Assembly: GCF_000737245.1 (NCBI RefSeq)
Contig: NZ_JPQU01000023.1
Location: forward strand, 186,001-250,000
Length of the DNA stretch: 64,000 nt
From: Pseudomonas syringae
GTDB lineage: Bacteria > Pseudomonadota > Gammaproteobacteria > Pseudomonadales > Pseudomonadaceae
Direction: 5' to 3'
Below the pieces are notes generated by a model, which did not search any database, was not told the origin of the DNA, and was given only the letters and a program-made list of their open reading frames with translations. Shown here piece by piece: positions 36,825-45,800 of this stretch (positions within the stretch are counted from its first letter, which is position 1; the number at the start of each line of letters is the position of its first letter). Made by a program: the position numbers and the translations under genes.

Positions 36825-37256
36825 TCAATAAAAATGCCGAGCCAGGTAATTCCCGCCCAACAACAGCCGATCAACCCAGTACGCCTGATGCAGCAGCACG
36901 ATCAGCCAGAACACCAATTGAAAGGACACTTTGCGGGTTTTGTGGCGGAACAGTTGCTGTGCAATCAACGCTCCCGGCCAACCACCCAACAGCTCCACGG
37001 CGTGCAGGACCTTTTCCGGCGTGCGCCAGCCGTCGGCTCTGGCCTGACGCTTGTCGCGCCAGTACAGAAACACCGCCAGCACACTCATAACCAGATAGAT
37101 CGCCAGCGGCAACCAGACGCCATTGATTGCCAACGCCCCCGCTCCGATGATCGGCAGCGCGCAGAGCGTCAGCAGCACGAAAAGCTTCAGGCGCACAAAG
37201 CGCCGCGCCGATGTTTTGCCGGAGGCCTTGCGTTCAGTTCGAATCTGCTGAGCCAT
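36825..37256 (-). CDS. DUF1294 membrane protein
   Basis: A 143-aa inner-membrane protein with a basic N-terminus (RTERKASGKTSARR), two adjacent helices (LFVLLTLCALPIIGAGAL and LPLAIYLVMSVLAVFLYW), then the DUF1294 signature DKRQARADGWRTPEKVLH and GGWPGALIAQQLFRHKTRK, and a final helix. Family function unknown; some members carry a cold-shock domain, which this one lacks. It starts 5 bp after the uppP stop, so the two are probably co-transcribed. Confidence 0.87.
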   Translation of the reverse strand: MAQQIRTERKASGKTSARRFVRLKLFVLLTLCALPIIGAGALAINGVWLPLAIYLVMSVLAVFLYWRDKRQARADGWRTPEKVLHAVELLGGWPGALIAQQLFRHKTRKVSFQLVFWLIVLLHQAYWVDRLLLGGNYLARHFY

Positions 37257-37261
37257 ACGCT

Positions 37262-38092
37262 TTAGCCGCTCACCGACGTCCAGTCGATCCAGCCAAACTG
37301 CCAGGTGGCGAGAATCAGCAGACCGAACGCGATCCGATACCAGGCGAATACCGCATAGCTATGGGTGGCGATGAACCGAAGCAAACCACGCACCGCGATC
37401 ATGGCGAACACGAACGAAGTGACGAAGCCAATCGCAAACACTGGGAAATCTGCGGGCTGGAAAAGGTGGTGATACTTGTAACCTGAGTACACTGCAGCCC
37501 CGACCATGGTGGGCATGGCCAGGAAGAATGAAAACTCGGTGGCCGTCTTGCGCGACAAGCCGAACAGCAAACCGCCGATGATCGTCGAGCCGGAACGCGA
37601 GGTTCCCGGGATCATCGCCAGACACTGTGCGCAACCGACTTTCAGGGCGTCTACCCAGGTCATGTCATCGACGCTTTCAGCGTGGACCGTATGCTCGCGG
37701 CGCTCGGCCCACAACATGATAATGCCGCCGACGACCAGCGCCGTCGCCACGGTGATGGGGTTGAACAGGTATTCGTGAATCCAGTCCGCAAACAGCACAC
37801 CCAACACCACGGCTGGCAGAAACGCGATCAACAGGTTGACGGTAAAGCGCTGGGCCTGACGCTGCTTTGGCAAGCCGACCACGACGTCGATGATCTTGCG
37901 CCGGAACTCCCAGACCACCGCGAGAATCGCGCCAAGCTGGATAATGATGTTGAAGGCCATCGCCCGTTCGCCGCCAAAATTGATCAAGTCCGCGACGATG
38001 ATCTGGTGTCCGGTGCTGGAGATCGGCAGAAACTCCGTAAGCCCCTCGACAATCCCGAGAATCAATGCCTGAGCGGCGGTCCAAAGATCCAT
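37262..38092 (-). CDS. uppP: Undecaprenyl-diphosphatase
   Basis: Integral membrane phosphatase (BacA family) that recycles undecaprenyl diphosphate for peptidoglycan and surface glycans and can give bacitracin resistance. The 276-aa protein has the two active-site motifs, [13 protein letters not shown] near the N-terminus and [13 protein letters not shown] in the middle, with 7-8 hydrophobic helices. The second of two adjacent ATGs (38092) is better spaced from GGGGGA. The frame continues upstream without family similarity. Confidence 0.94.
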   Translation of the reverse strand: MDLWTAAQALILGIVEGLTEFLPISSTGHQIIVADLINFGGERAMAFNIIIQLGAILAVVWEFRRKIIDVVVGLPKQRQAQRFTVNLLIAFLPAVVLGVLFADWIHEYLFNPITVATALVVGGIIMLWAERREHTVHAESVDDMTWVDALKVGCAQCLAMIPGTSRSGSTIIGGLLFGLSRKTATEFSFFLAMPTMVGAAVYSGYKYHHLFQPADFPVFAIGFVTSFVFAMIAVRGLLRFIATHSYAVFAWYRIAFGLLILATWQFGWIDWTSVSG

Positions 38093-38265
38093 CATTCCCC
38101 CAATGTGGCCCACTCGAAGGAGGCCTGTAAGTCGTATTGTTTTCAACCGGTGTGAATATACCCGGCCAACGGTGAACAGCAGCTGAATACGCTGGTCGCG
38201 GGCCTGAGTATTACCGGGCGCGGCGATCCTAACAGACATACAGAGCGCATGCTTCCATTGAACCC

Positions 38266-38354
38266 GTGGGACCGGCTTTAGTCGGGAATATGGCGTTACA
38301 TACGCTCCATCTGTTTCGTCATTAACTCCCGCTCTCCCGGCTAAAGCCGGACCT
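38266..38354. repeat. REP doublet (REPIN-like), GGCTTTAGCCGGG class, degenerate right end
   Basis: GTGGGACCGGCTTTAGTCGG at the left pairs with CCGGCTAAAGCCGG at the right. The terminal TCCCAC is lost. Confidence 0.7.
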
Positions 38355-38435
38355 GCGAGATTGCACGAATCATGTATCTCCAGGCGTCATCCGCTTACAA
38401 TCCACGCCGTTTTCTACCCCCAAGGAGCGGCAACA

Positions 38436-38963
38436 ATGAAGGTTCTGGTGCTGGCTGGCCCTGAGTCCAGCGGCAAAAGCTGGCTGGCCGCAGAAATACA
38501 AAACCGCTTTGGTGGGAGGCTGGTGAGCGAATACGTTCGTGATTTCATCGAACAACACCAGCGGGACACTAGTTACGCTGACATCCCGGCCATCGCCCAG
38601 GGCCAGCTCGACAGCGAAGATGCCGCCCGCGCTGCCGCCCCCGAGCTTTTGATTCTCGATACTCACCTGCTGAGCAATATGCTCTGGAGTCTGACGTTAT
38701 TTGGGGATTGTCCGGGATGGGTAGAGCAGGCATTACTGACGCGGCATTACGATCTGCATCTGCTTCTGGCCCCGGAAGGCGTCGAATGGATTGGCGACGG
38801 CCAGCGTTGCCAGCCGGAACTGGCCCTGCGCCAACGATTCTTTGCAGACAGCCTGCGCTGGCTTGAGCAAAACCGGCAGACTCACCTGGTGATTGGCGGC
38901 GACTGGGCGCAACGTCGCGAGCAGGCGTTTACCGCCGTGCATCATCTGCTGAGCAAGGACTGA
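38436..38963 (+). CDS. Small P-loop ATPase (NadR C-terminal kinase-like)
   Basis: A 175-aa P-loop protein beginning VLVLAGPESSGKSWLAAEI, a Walker A of the GxESxGKS type found in the nicotinamide-riboside-kinase domain of NadR. It continues with VSEYVRDFIEQHQ (NadR-like Y-x-R segment) and ELLILDTHLLSNMLW as Walker B. This looks like a stand-alone AAA_28/NadR-kinase-type domain; nicotinamide riboside phosphorylation is plausible but not proved. The stop is 3 bp from that of the convergent enhancer-binding protein gene. Confidence 0.82.
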   Translation: MKVLVLAGPESSGKSWLAAEIQNRFGGRLVSEYVRDFIEQHQRDTSYADIPAIAQGQLDSEDAARAAAPELLILDTHLLSNMLWSLTLFGDCPGWVEQALLTRHYDLHLLLAPEGVEWIGDGQRCQPELALRQRFFADSLRWLEQNRQTHLVIGGDWAQRREQAFTAVHHLLSKD

Positions 38964-38966
38964 CTC

Positions 38967-40295
38967 TCAACGGATCTGATGTTTGTGCAGTAACCGATAA
39001 AACGTCGGCCGCGAAACACCCAGCACTTTTGCGGCGACACTCAGGTTGTCGCTGTGGCGGGTCAGCACATCACACAGGGCCTGACGTTCTGCCCGGGATT
39101 TATAGTCGTCCAGCGTGCCCATACTGCTGATGATGTCGTCCTCGCCCAGCAAGCCAAGGTCCGCCGCTTCAATCTGCCGTCCTTCAGCCAGCACCAGGCC
39201 GCGACGCACCCGATTGGCGAGCTCGCGCACGTTCCCTGGCCAGTCATGCTTGCCCATGGCAACCAGCGCATCCTGACTGAAGTTGCGCACCCTTCTGCCG
39301 GTTTCCTGACTGTAGAAATGAGCGAAGTGGTTAGCCAGTAATGCCAGATCCCCATGGCGCTCGCGCAACGGTGCGGTCCCGACCTGCAGCACATTCAGGC
39401 GGTAATAAAGATCTTCGCGGAAGCTTTTCTTGCGGATTGCCGCCTCCAGATCGACATGGGTGGCCGCCAGCACCCGCACGTCGATCGGAATAGCTTCGCG
39501 CCCGCCTATGCGCTCGATTTGCTTGTCCTGGAGGAAGCGCAGCAGGTTGGCTTGCACTTCCATGGGCAAATCGCCGATCTCATCCAGAAACAAGGTTCCG
39601 CCGTTAGCGGCCTCGATCCGGCCAATCTTCAGCTCATTGGCGCCCTCGAAGGCGCCCGGCTCATAGCCGAACAGTTCGGTATGCAGCAAATGTTCGGCGG
39701 TAGCACTGCAATTGATCGCCACGAATGGCTTGTGGCGTCGTTGTGACTGCATGTGCAGGGTGCGCGCCACCAGTTCTTTGCCAGTGCCAGGCTCGCCGCG
39801 AATCAGGACAGGGGATTCAGTGGGTGCCAATTTGCTCAGCAGGCGACGCAACTCACGGATAGGCCGGCTTTCGCCGAGCATCTCGTGTTCCGGGCCGGAC
39901 ACATAGCCAGCACCCTGAGTGCGCATGCGTGCCATGCCAAACGCGCGCCCCAGAGTGACCTGCATCCGCGCGACGTCGAATGGCAAGGTGTGAAAATCAA
40001 AAAACCATTCACAGACGAAGTCACCGATTTTCTCCCGACGCAAATCATCAGGAGTTAACACCGCGATCCATTCGGTATGGCTGCGGGCAATCAAATCCTT
40101 GACGACTTCCGGGTGCTCGAAATGGTACGGCATAAGGCGGATCAAGCCGACATCGCAGCTGCGCCCGACTGCGTTTTCGAGGGTGCTGATGTCCACATCC
40201 CACATCGATGCGCGTAGAACGGGGATGAGCTGATGGCAATCGTCACACGGATCAACAATCAACAAGCGTCGCAATGGTGGTGCCGATTCATGCAT
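38967..40295 (-). CDS. Bacterial enhancer-binding protein with altered GAFTGA motif
   Basis: A 442-aa regulator: an N-terminal VpsR/receiver-like domain (1-125, without a convincing phospho-acceptor pocket), an AAA+ central domain (about 138-365) with Walker A GEPGTGKE (167-174) and Walker B GGTLFLDEIGDLP, and a C-terminal Fis-type HTH (LSVAAKVLGVSRPTFYRLL). The sigma-54 contact loop reads GAFEGA (214-219) where GAFTGA is expected. Threonine-to-glutamate there would be expected to impair sigma-54 engagement, as in proteins such as VpsR that work with sigma-70. The name sigma-54-dependent would therefore be unsafe. Targets unknown. Confidence 0.88.
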   Translation of the reverse strand: MHESAPPLRRLLIVDPCDDCHQLIPVLRASMWDVDISTLENAVGRSCDVGLIRLMPYHFEHPEVVKDLIARSHTEWIAVLTPDDLRREKIGDFVCEWFFDFHTLPFDVARMQVTLGRAFGMARMRTQGAGYVSGPEHEMLGESRPIRELRRLLSKLAPTESPVLIRGEPGTGKELVARTLHMQSQRRHKPFVAINCSATAEHLLHTELFGYEPGAFEGANELKIGRIEAANGGTLFLDEIGDLPMEVQANLLRFLQDKQIERIGGREAIPIDVRVLAATHVDLEAAIRKKSFREDLYYRLNVLQVGTAPLRERHGDLALLANHFAHFYSQETGRRVRNFSQDALVAMGKHDWPGNVRELANRVRRGLVLAEGRQIEAADLGLLGEDDIISSMGTLDDYKSRAERQALCDVLTRHSDNLSVAAKVLGVSRPTFYRLLHKHQIR

Positions 40296-40672
40296 AAGAA
40301 GTCCCTGGCGCCATGACTTAGGAATTAAGCTGAGAAAACTATTTATAAACAGGTAGTTGGCGGTCTCGATTTGAACATTAGCAAGTTTTTGACGGGCGCT
40401 TGTACCGATTAACTATATGGTTCAGACCCAAATAGAATTAGGCGAATAAAACAAGCGCCTGTCTTCGCTGCGCCGCCGTGCCGCACCTTCGCCCATGGTC
40501 AAGCCGCCTGCCTGGAGCCAGCGAAATACGTGGGATGCGTAAAAAAAACGAAAATAAATGTCCGACTGTGTGACTTCAATGGGGGGCTTCGTCATCAACA
40601 CAAGTATCCAGCCGAACGGTACGCCCAACCGCCGGCGCTCACTCTTGATATGGGCACTTTGAGGAACACACC
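40296..40672. other. Intergenic region between divergent genes
   Basis: About 375 bp upstream of both the enhancer-binding protein gene and an 88-aa gene. The part near 40320-40440 is AT-rich and probably contains promoters. No gene or RNA signature recognised. Confidence 0.4.
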
Positions 40673-40939
40673 ATGAACGCCCCATTGCGCTTCAACGATG
40701 CACTCCTGATCGCTGGACACGCTTTTGAACCTTTCCAATGCGTCGCCTGGGCACCACAGGATGGTAATGGCGAGCTGAGCCTGACGGTGATCGACCGTAC
40801 CAGCACACGTATCGGCCGTCGGCAGATTGCCCGCAGCATCTATTCGGACCCGGCGCAGCTGGCCAGCGCTCTGGAACAAGCCCGCGCGGAAATCAGCAAC
40901 GAAGGCTACCGGCTCGAGCCGTGGACCATGCCAGCCTGA
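40673..40939 (+). CDS. Small conserved-type protein, function unknown
   Basis: An 88-aa soluble protein (MNAPLRFNDALLIAGHAFEPF...). GAGGAACACACC precedes the ATG, a good ribosome site. The sequence mixes beta segments (LSLTVIDRTSTRIGRRQIA) with a C-terminal helix (DPAQLASALEQARAEISNEGY). No family recognised. It stands alone between an AT-rich upstream region and a REP doublet. Confidence 0.68.
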   Translation: MNAPLRFNDALLIAGHAFEPFQCVAWAPQDGNGELSLTVIDRTSTRIGRRQIARSIYSDPAQLASALEQARAEISNEGYRLEPWTMPA

Positions 40940-40960
40940 TAGTCGGCAGACCTCGGACCT

Positions 40961-41050
40961 GTGGGAGCGAATTCATTCGCGAAGGCGATGTAAAAGCCGA
41001 TGAAGATGCATCGACTGGACTTACCCATTCGCGAATGAATTCGCTCCCAC
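40961..41050. repeat. REP doublet (REPIN-like), GCGAATTCATTCGC stem class
   Basis: GTGGGAGCGAATTCATTCGC and GCGAATGAATTCGCTCCCAC are exact inverse ends. A separate GGACCGGCTTTGGCCGG fragment follows at about 41063. Confidence 0.88.
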
Positions 41051-41111
41051 AGAGTTTCATAGGACCGGCTTTGGCCGGCCCTAGGGTTTCCGTTGAGTCC
41101 TGAGGGATCAT

Positions 41112-41699
41112 TTACGACGGCCGCAAACCCTCGATATGCTGATACTCAAGCCCCAACTTTGCCGCCATCTGCTCGGCTTTGCGCAAGCGAATCGGCCCAC
41201 TTTCAATATCGATCAGCAGCCCCGGGCAGTTGAATGGGCTATCTGAAGGCATAGCCTTTACCCGGCCATCGGTCATCACCAGCACACGCTGCTGTTCAGA
41301 CGGATGTTTTCTCCTGCGCTGTTCAAGCCATTCGCCCGCCTGCTCGAATGCGACCATTAGCGGCGTTCCCCCGCCAGCGCCCAATTCGTCCAGCCATGGC
41401 ATTAACGCTCTGGAAGCCTTGAGGCCCTGATGTTGCCAGCGTGGCGCGTTGCCGTTGGCGGTCAACAGCGCCAGGCGAACACGTCGCCGATAAGCATCGT
41501 CGAACACTTGCGCCAGCAACCCCTTGGCTTGGCTCAAGGCCTGATGGCGCTTGGTGGAAGCGGAGGCATCAACAATCAGCAGCCACAGTTCCTTGGCCTG
41601 CTGACTGCGGGGCTGGCGGATCAGATCATTTCGAGATTTCGGGCGGCCGCGCAACAAGGTTGGCAACCAGGCGATAGCACCAGCAGCACCATGGCGCAC
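41112..41699 (-). CDS. von Willebrand factor A domain of a ChlD-type chelatase medium subunit
   Basis: vWA domain that in Mg/Co chelatases bridges the AAA+ small subunit and the large subunit. Residues 38-50 (LWLLIVDASASTK) hold the MIDAS motif DxSxS, followed by GAGGGTPLMVAFEQA (MIDAS threonine) and VLVMTDGRVK. The first conventional start is a GTG at 41699 with only a weak ribosome site, but the reading frame is open upstream to 41793 and merges in -1 phase with the end of the chlI gene at A_AAA_AAG. I therefore think most product is a 563-aa fusion made by frameshifting, with this reading frame as its C-terminal 223 residues; independent translation from the GTG is the alternative. Confidence 0.88.
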   Translation of the reverse strand: MRHGAAGAIAWLPTLLRGRPKSRNDLIRQPRSQQAKELWLLIVDASASTKRHQALSQAKGLLAQVFDDAYRRRVRLALLTANGNAPRWQHQGLKASRALMPWLDELGAGGGTPLMVAFEQAGEWLEQRRRKHPSEQQRVLVMTDGRVKAMPSDSPFNCPGLLIDIESGPIRLRKAEQMAAKLGLEYQHIEGLRPS

Positions 41700-41741
41700 A
41701 GTGCCGGTTTTACCACCAGGGAGCTTGCCGGGCCGGGGTCT

Positions 41742-41789
41742 GGCATCCGTGCCCGATGCAGCACGAGGACGGATGCCTAGGGCTTTTTT
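41742..41789 (-). other. Programmed -1 ribosomal frameshift signal (chlI to vWA frame)
   Basis: On the minus strand the chlI frame ends CCA AAA AAG CCC TAG. A_AAA_AAG (41789-41783) is the strongest known bacterial -1 slippery heptamer. After a 5-nt spacer a perfect 9-bp stem GGCATCCGT/ACGGATGCC begins (41777-41769 with 41750-41742, 18-nt loop), inside the normal distance for a stimulatory hairpin. Slippage continues into the vWA frame with no intervening stop. No strong Shine-Dalgarno-like stimulator was seen upstream. Confidence 0.8.
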
Positions 41790-42802
41790 GGCCAGCTGGG
41801 TACTTCACGACGGGCGCCAGTCGCCATGGGCTGTGCCGGTAACTGGCCCCAACTGCCCTGCCCCTGATCTTGCTGTGACGCGTTACGTGGCGCAGATTGT
41901 GGTGCGTTGTCTTGCGACGCGGATTCGTCCCGAGGCGGCGTGCTGTTGCGACGTCTGTGGCGCAAGGCAAACTCAGCCACCGCGTCGATATCCTGCTCGG
42001 CGATGGCCGTCACACCGCGCCAGGCGGCATGGGCGCGAGCGGCCCTGAGCCAGACCAGATCGGCGCGCATCCCGTCCACACCAGCTGCAAAGCAACGCTC
42101 AGTGATGATGTCGAGAGAGGTGTCATCCAGTGCAATGCTGCCCAGTAGCTGCCGGGCTCGTTCGCAGCGCTGTTTCAAGGCGTCTTGCTCGCCCTGCCAC
42201 TGATCGCAGAAAGCCTGCGGATCAGCGTCAAACTCCAGACGACGACGAATGATCTGTCCACGTTGCACGGGCAAGGTCTGCCCGCTCAGCGCTACATTCA
42301 GGCCAAAACGGTCCAGCAGTTGCGGGCGTAATTCACCTTCTTCCGGGTTCATGGTGCCAATCAGCACGAAGCGCGCCGCATGCCGGTGCGAGATGCCATC
42401 GCGCTCCACCAGATTGACGCCACTGGCAGCCACGTCCAGCAGCAAATCAACCAGATGGTCAGCCAGCAGATTGACCTCATCGACATACAACACCCCGCCA
42501 TCGGCCTTGGCCAGCACCCCAGGTGAAAACTGCGCGCGACCTTCGCCCAGTGCAGCATCCAGATCCAGCGTGCCCACCAGGCGCTCTTCCGTCGCGCCCA
42601 GTGGCAAGGTCACAAACTGACCGCTGGCCAGCAGGTCCGCCAGCCCACGGGCCAAGGTCGATTTAGCCATGCCTCGGGGGCCTTCAATCAGCACGCCACC
42701 GATTTTCGGATCGATAGCGGTGAGGCACAGGGCCAGTTTCAGCTCATCAGCGTCAACCACTGCTGCCAGCGGGAAATGAGGGGGATCGGGCAATGTCGTC
42801 AT
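41777..42802 (-). CDS. ChlI-type chelatase AAA+ small subunit (cobalt chelatase partner)
   Basis: A 341-aa AAA+ ATPase of the magnesium-chelatase ChlI type, here inferred to power cobalt insertion with CobN. Walker A is EGPRGMAKST, Walker B GGVLYVDEVNLL, and the ELRPQLLDRFGL sensor/arginine-finger region is present. The last ~50 residues are a low-complexity Gln/Ser/Pro linker (SASQDNAPQSAPRNASQQDQ), as between the AAA and vWA parts of ChlD proteins. It ends at a -1 frameshift signal, so it probably encodes both this short product and a long ChlD-like one. Its start overlaps the cobN stop (ATGA). Confidence 0.92.
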   Translation of the reverse strand: MTTLPDPPHFPLAAVVDADELKLALCLTAIDPKIGGVLIEGPRGMAKSTLARGLADLLASGQFVTLPLGATEERLVGTLDLDAALGEGRAQFSPGVLAKADGGVLYVDEVNLLADHLVDLLLDVAASGVNLVERDGISHRHAARFVLIGTMNPEEGELRPQLLDRFGLNVALSGQTLPVQRGQIIRRRLEFDADPQAFCDQWQGEQDALKQRCERARQLLGSIALDDTSLDIITERCFAAGVDGMRADLVWLRAARAHAAWRGVTAIAEQDIDAVAEFALRHRRRNSTPPRDESASQDNAPQSAPRNASQQDQGQGSWGQLPAQPMATGARREVPSWPKKP

Positions 42803-45800
42803 CAGTTCTCTTCTATATCCAGCAACAGGCCTTCCAGCGCGTCGCGGTATTCACCCGGTTCTTGCCAGAGGCCCCGCTGCTGCGCTTCAAGCATCCGTTC
42901 GGTCATGTCGCGTAATGCATCAGGGTTGTGCTGCTGGATGAAATCCCGGGTCGAGGGATCCAGCAAGTAAGCATCGGCCAGCAAGGCATACTGGTGATCG
43001 TCGATCAGCTCGGTGGTGGCATCGAAGGCAAACAGGAAATCTACCGTCGCCGCCATCTCGAAAGCACCTTTGTACCCATGGCGCTTCACACCATCGATCC
43101 ATTTTGGATTGGCGGCCCGGGAGCGGATCACCCGGTTCAGCTCCTCCTTGAGGGTGCGGATCTTCGGCAAATCGGGCTGGCTATGGTCGCCGTGATAGCT
43201 TGCTGCCTTCTGCCCGCTGAGGCTTTCAGCGGCGGCGAGCATGCCACCCTGGAATTGGTAATAGTCATTGGAGTCGAGCAGATCGTGTTCGCGGTTGTCC
43301 TGGTTCTGCACCACCGCCTGTACCTGAGAGAGCCGCTTGGCAAAGCGCTCGCGGGCTGGCGTGCCCTCGTCGCCAGCGCCATAAGCGTAGCCACCCCAGT
43401 TCAGATAGACCTCCGCCAGATCCTCGCGGCTCTGCCACAAACGAGCGTCGATGGCACCCTGCACGCCCGCGCCATAGGCGCCGGGCTTGGCACCGAAAAT
43501 ACGCCAGCCGGCTTGCCTTGAGGCTTGATCAGCGTCGACGCCCTGATTTTGCAGCGTGGCACGCTCTTCTCTCACCTTGGACGCCAGCGGGTTCAGGTCA
43601 TCCGGTTCGTCCAGGGCGGCGACCGCTTGTACGGCGGCATCGAACAGGCGAATCAGATTGGCGAACGCATCGCGGAAAAATCCCGAGACCCGCAACGTGA
43701 CATCCACTCGCGGACGGTCGAGCAGGCTCAGCGGCAGAATCTCGAAATCATCTACCCGCTGACTGCCTGTAGCCCATACCGGGCGCACGCCCATCAATGC
43801 CATGGCCTGGGCGATATCGTCGCCACCGGTGCGCATAGTCGCCGTGCCCCAGACCGACAAACCGAGTTGACGTAAATGATCACCATGATCCTGTAAGTGC
43901 CTCTCCAGCAACAGATTTGCCGATTGAAAGCCGATGCGCCACGCTGTCGTGGTGGGCAGGTTACGCACATCGACCGAAAAGAAGTTACGCCCAGTGGGCA
44001 GTACGTCCAGCCTGCCGCGACTCGGCGCACCGCTAGGTCCGGCAGGCACGAAACGTCCACTCAAGGCATCAAGCAAACCCTGAATCTCGGCGGGACCACA
44101 CGCTTCGAGACGGGGCGCGACCACTTCACGCAAGCTCTCAACTATCTGATTCAACTCATTGTTATTTAAAGATAATGCATAAGAATCGTCGGTGATGATT
44201 TGCTCGATCATCTGGCTGGCATACAACTCCAGTCGCTCCCGTGCGTCCCCCGCCGTTCGCCACTGATCTGCGCTGATTTCCAGCAAAGCCTGGGGCTTGG
44301 GACCTGTCCAAGGCTCGGCGAGTTCGCAATCCAATGGATCGAAACCCAATTCGAATGCCTTGCTTAACGCTCGCAGCAAGCTCGACTGCGCGCCACGGCC
44401 ATCGCCACGAGGAATCCGCAACAAGGCCAACAGAGTGTCGACGCGCAGGCGCCCGGCGGGTGACTCCCCGAAGATATGCAGACCGTCGCGGATCTGCGAC
44501 TCCTTCAAGTCACACAGGTAAGTGTCCAGGCGCGGTAGCCAGACAGCGGCATTGTCATCCTTGAGCCCCCCGACCTTGAGAGAGCTGTCCAGCCCCAGCT
44601 CCTGGTCAATATGCGTCTCGCGAACCAGCTTGAGGATGTCCCGCTGCAACTCGAGGGCCCTGCGCGGATCCAGTAACTGGGCTTCGTAATACTCGTCCGC
44701 CAGCAGCTCCAGGTCGCGTAGTGGTCCGTAGGTTTCAGCTCGGGTCAGCGGCGGCATCAGGTGATCGATGATCACCGCCTGAGTGCGACGCTTGGCCTGC
44801 GCACCCTCGCCCGGATCATTGACGATGAACGGGTAGATGTTAGGCATCGCGCCAAGAATCGCATCCGGCCAGCAAGTTTCTGACAGCCCGACGCCCTTGC
44901 CCGGCAGCCACTCGAGGTTGCCATGCTTGCCCACGTGCACCACCGCATGCGCGCCGTAGGCTTTGCGCAGCCAGAAATAGAACGCCAGATAGCCATGAGG
45001 CGGAACCAGATCCGGGTCGTGGTAGACCGCACTGGCATCCACCTGATAACCCCGGGCAGGCTGAATGCCGACGAAGGTCAGCCCAAAGCGCAACCCGGCG
45101 ATCATCATCCGGCCGCTGCGAAACATCGGATCGGCTTGCGGCGCACCCCAGCGGGCAATCACCGCATCCCGGTTAGCGGCGGGCAATTGCTCGAAAGCCG
45201 CCGCGTACTCTTCCAGCGCCATGCTTTGCTCGCAAGGGCGAAGATCAATGCTGTCCAGATCGTTGGTCACGCCGCCCAGCAATTGATGAATCAGCGCGGT
45301 GCCGGTATCCGGCAAATCTGCCACCGGGTAGCCGGTGCTTTGCATGGCCCGCAGGATGTTCAGGGCGGCCGCCGGGGTATCCAGACCGACGCCGTTGCCA
45401 ATCCGACCGTCCCGGGTCGGGTAATTGGCGAGAATCAAGGCGACGCGCTTGTCCGCATTCGGTAAGCGGCCGAGCAGAGCCCAGCGCCGGGCCAGCTCGG
45501 CAACAAAATCCATACGCTCCGGCTGAGCCCGATAGCAGACCACATCCGATTGGCTACGCTCGCTTCGCCAGGCCAGGTCCTTGAAGCTGATAGGCCGACT
45601 GATGATGCGGCCGTCCAGTTCCGGCAAGGCAATGTGCATCGCCAGATCCCGAGCGCCCAAGCCTTGTTCGCTGGCGCGCCAGCCGGGCTCGTTGTCCTGA
45701 GCGCAAATCGCTTGAATGACCGGGATATTGCGCCGAAACGGCCGCATGTGCGGCGCTTCGGGGCTGGATTGGGCGAAGCCGGTGGTATTGAGAATCAGCT

